A stretch of 28,445 bases of DNA from a virus: IMG/VR virus record IMGVR_UViG_3300020183_002263, positions 1-28,445 of that record; one strand, 5' to 3'. Positions 27,798 to 28,445 of the stretch are shown here, one piece after another (within the stretch, counting starts at the first letter, position 1; each line of letters starts with the position of its first letter). The notes beneath the pieces are model-generated. The model saw only the letters and a list, made by a program, of their open reading frames with translations, ran no database searches and was not told the origin of the DNA. Both the position numbers and the translations under genes were made by a program.

Positions 27798-28445
27798 TCC
27801 TCATAACCGGGCATCGCGGCTTCATTGGCGGCAACATGATGCGCGCGTTCTCGGACACACGGGGCTACGAGTGGGGCGACGGCAAGGTCGATCTCACCGA
27901 CATCTCGCGCGTCATCCACCTCGGTGCGATCACCGACACCCAATGTACCGACTGGAAGCGGCTGGCCGAGCAGAACATCAACTTCACCAAGGAACTCCTA
28001 CACGAGTGCGCCTTGTGTAGGATTCCGATCCAGATCGCATCGACGGCGGCGGTATATGGCACGGGCTCCATATTCCGCGAGGACGCCGCCGTCTTCCCGG
28101 AGAACGACTACGCCGTCTCTAAGCGGATCATCGAACTCTACGCCCTCGACCGCGACTGGCCCATGCCGGTGCAATTGTTCCGCTACTTCAACGTCTACGG
28201 CCCGCACGAGGACAACAAGTCGCAGCCGTCGCCCCACACGCGCTTCCGGCGACAGGCAACAACGTTTGGTCGCATCGAAGTCTTTGAAGGCAGCGAGGAC
28301 ATCAAGCGGGACTTCGTTCCTGTCGAGGAGGTGATCCGCATCCACCGCCGCTTCTTTGACTTACCCCTCACTGGCGTGTATAACCTAGGGACGGGTAAGG
28401 CGACTTCCTTCATGGATGTAGCTAGAGACGTGGCGCAAGAAACCG
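27794..28445 (+). CDS. hldD-like: HldD-like NAD(P)-dependent sugar epimerase, 3'-truncated by window end
   Basis: The frame is open from ATG 27794 to the window edge (217 residues visible). It has the Rossmann start LITGHRGFIGGNM, IHLGAITDT, the SDR catalytic set STAAVYG (Ser/Thr), YAVSK (Tyr106, Lys110), RYFNVYGPHED, IKRDFVPVEEV and GVYNLGTGKATSF. These match ADP-glyceromanno-heptose 6-epimerase (HldD) and related nucleotide-sugar epimerases. The part between the GFIG turn and VIHLGA is short (~30 residues against ~60 in bacterial HldD), so this is a compact form. With the HldE halves upstream it would complete the last step to ADP-L-glycero-D-manno-heptose. The C-terminus is outside the window. 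Confidence 0.84.
   Translation, partial: MILITGHRGFIGGNMMRAFSDTRGYEWGDGKVDLTDISRVIHLGAITDTQCTDWKRLAEQNINFTKELLHECALCRIPIQIASTAAVYGTGSIFREDAAVFPENDYAVSKRIIELYALDRDWPMPVQLFRYFNVYGPHEDNKSQPSPHTRFRRQATTFGRIEVFEGSEDIKRDFVPVEEVIRIHRRFFDLPLTGVYNLGTGKATSFMDVARDVAQET

Noticed and set aside
1-28445. tRNA genes, CRISPR arrays, integrase or attachment sites
   Set aside because: None was visible on reading both strands; the only regular repeats are protein-coding RCC1 units and the short arrays listed.

Overview
The window looks like the late (virion) half of a tailed double-stranded DNA phage, most likely a podovirus from an aquatic Gram-negative bacterium. Every supportable gene is on the + strand and nearly all are packed with ATGA/TAATG/TGATG overlaps or gaps under 20 bases. 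I recognise a large terminase, a long portal, a scaffold, a major capsid protein and short adaptor-type connector genes. I see no tape-measure, tail-tube or sheath gene. Many of the small genes resemble families I know from marine phage metagenomes. The Gram-negative host is inferred from the lipopolysaccharide-type sugar genes at the right end. I see no integrase, tRNA, CRISPR array, polymerase or obvious lysis cassette, so this is probably one part of a larger genome.

Layout. Bases 1-121 hold a GGGTCCCT decamer repeat and a hairpin that overlaps the first ribosome binding site. Bases 122-3683 encode a small unknown protein, a Met/Pro/Gly-rich protein and a repeat-rich protein with a C-terminal lytic transglycosylase domain; the last two are candidate internal/ejection proteins. 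The large terminase follows (3680-5161). Then come four or five small proteins (5174-6389), the portal (6379-8823), small conserved proteins, a GroES-like co-chaperonin (9418-9903), the scaffold, two capsid-associated proteins and the major capsid protein (11881-12792). The clearest terminator of the window comes next (12811-12840).

Bases 12918-14639 hold two small virion-type proteins, a broken gene carrying an out-of-frame 97-bp copy of its neighbour, and a cluster of very basic small proteins. Bases 14639-17260 hold adaptor/connector genes and a Rossmann-like enzyme. Bases 17262-19662 hold tail/fibre-type proteins, one built of 22-residue repeats.

The right end (19678-28445) is the most unusual part. 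Three genes each encode exactly seven RCC1-like blades, i.e. a predicted seven-bladed beta-propeller on the virion. Between and after them lie a fused sulfotransferase/GT9 (heptosyltransferase-like) gene, a GT25 glycosyltransferase, and an ADP-heptose block: HldE adenylyltransferase domain, cupin, HldE-type kinase domain, and the start of an HldD-type epimerase that runs off the end. The two halves of HldE are split and in reversed order. The simplest reading is that the phage makes an ADP-heptose-like donor and transfers it either to host lipopolysaccharide or to its own repeat-rich propeller proteins. The second option is speculative but testable.
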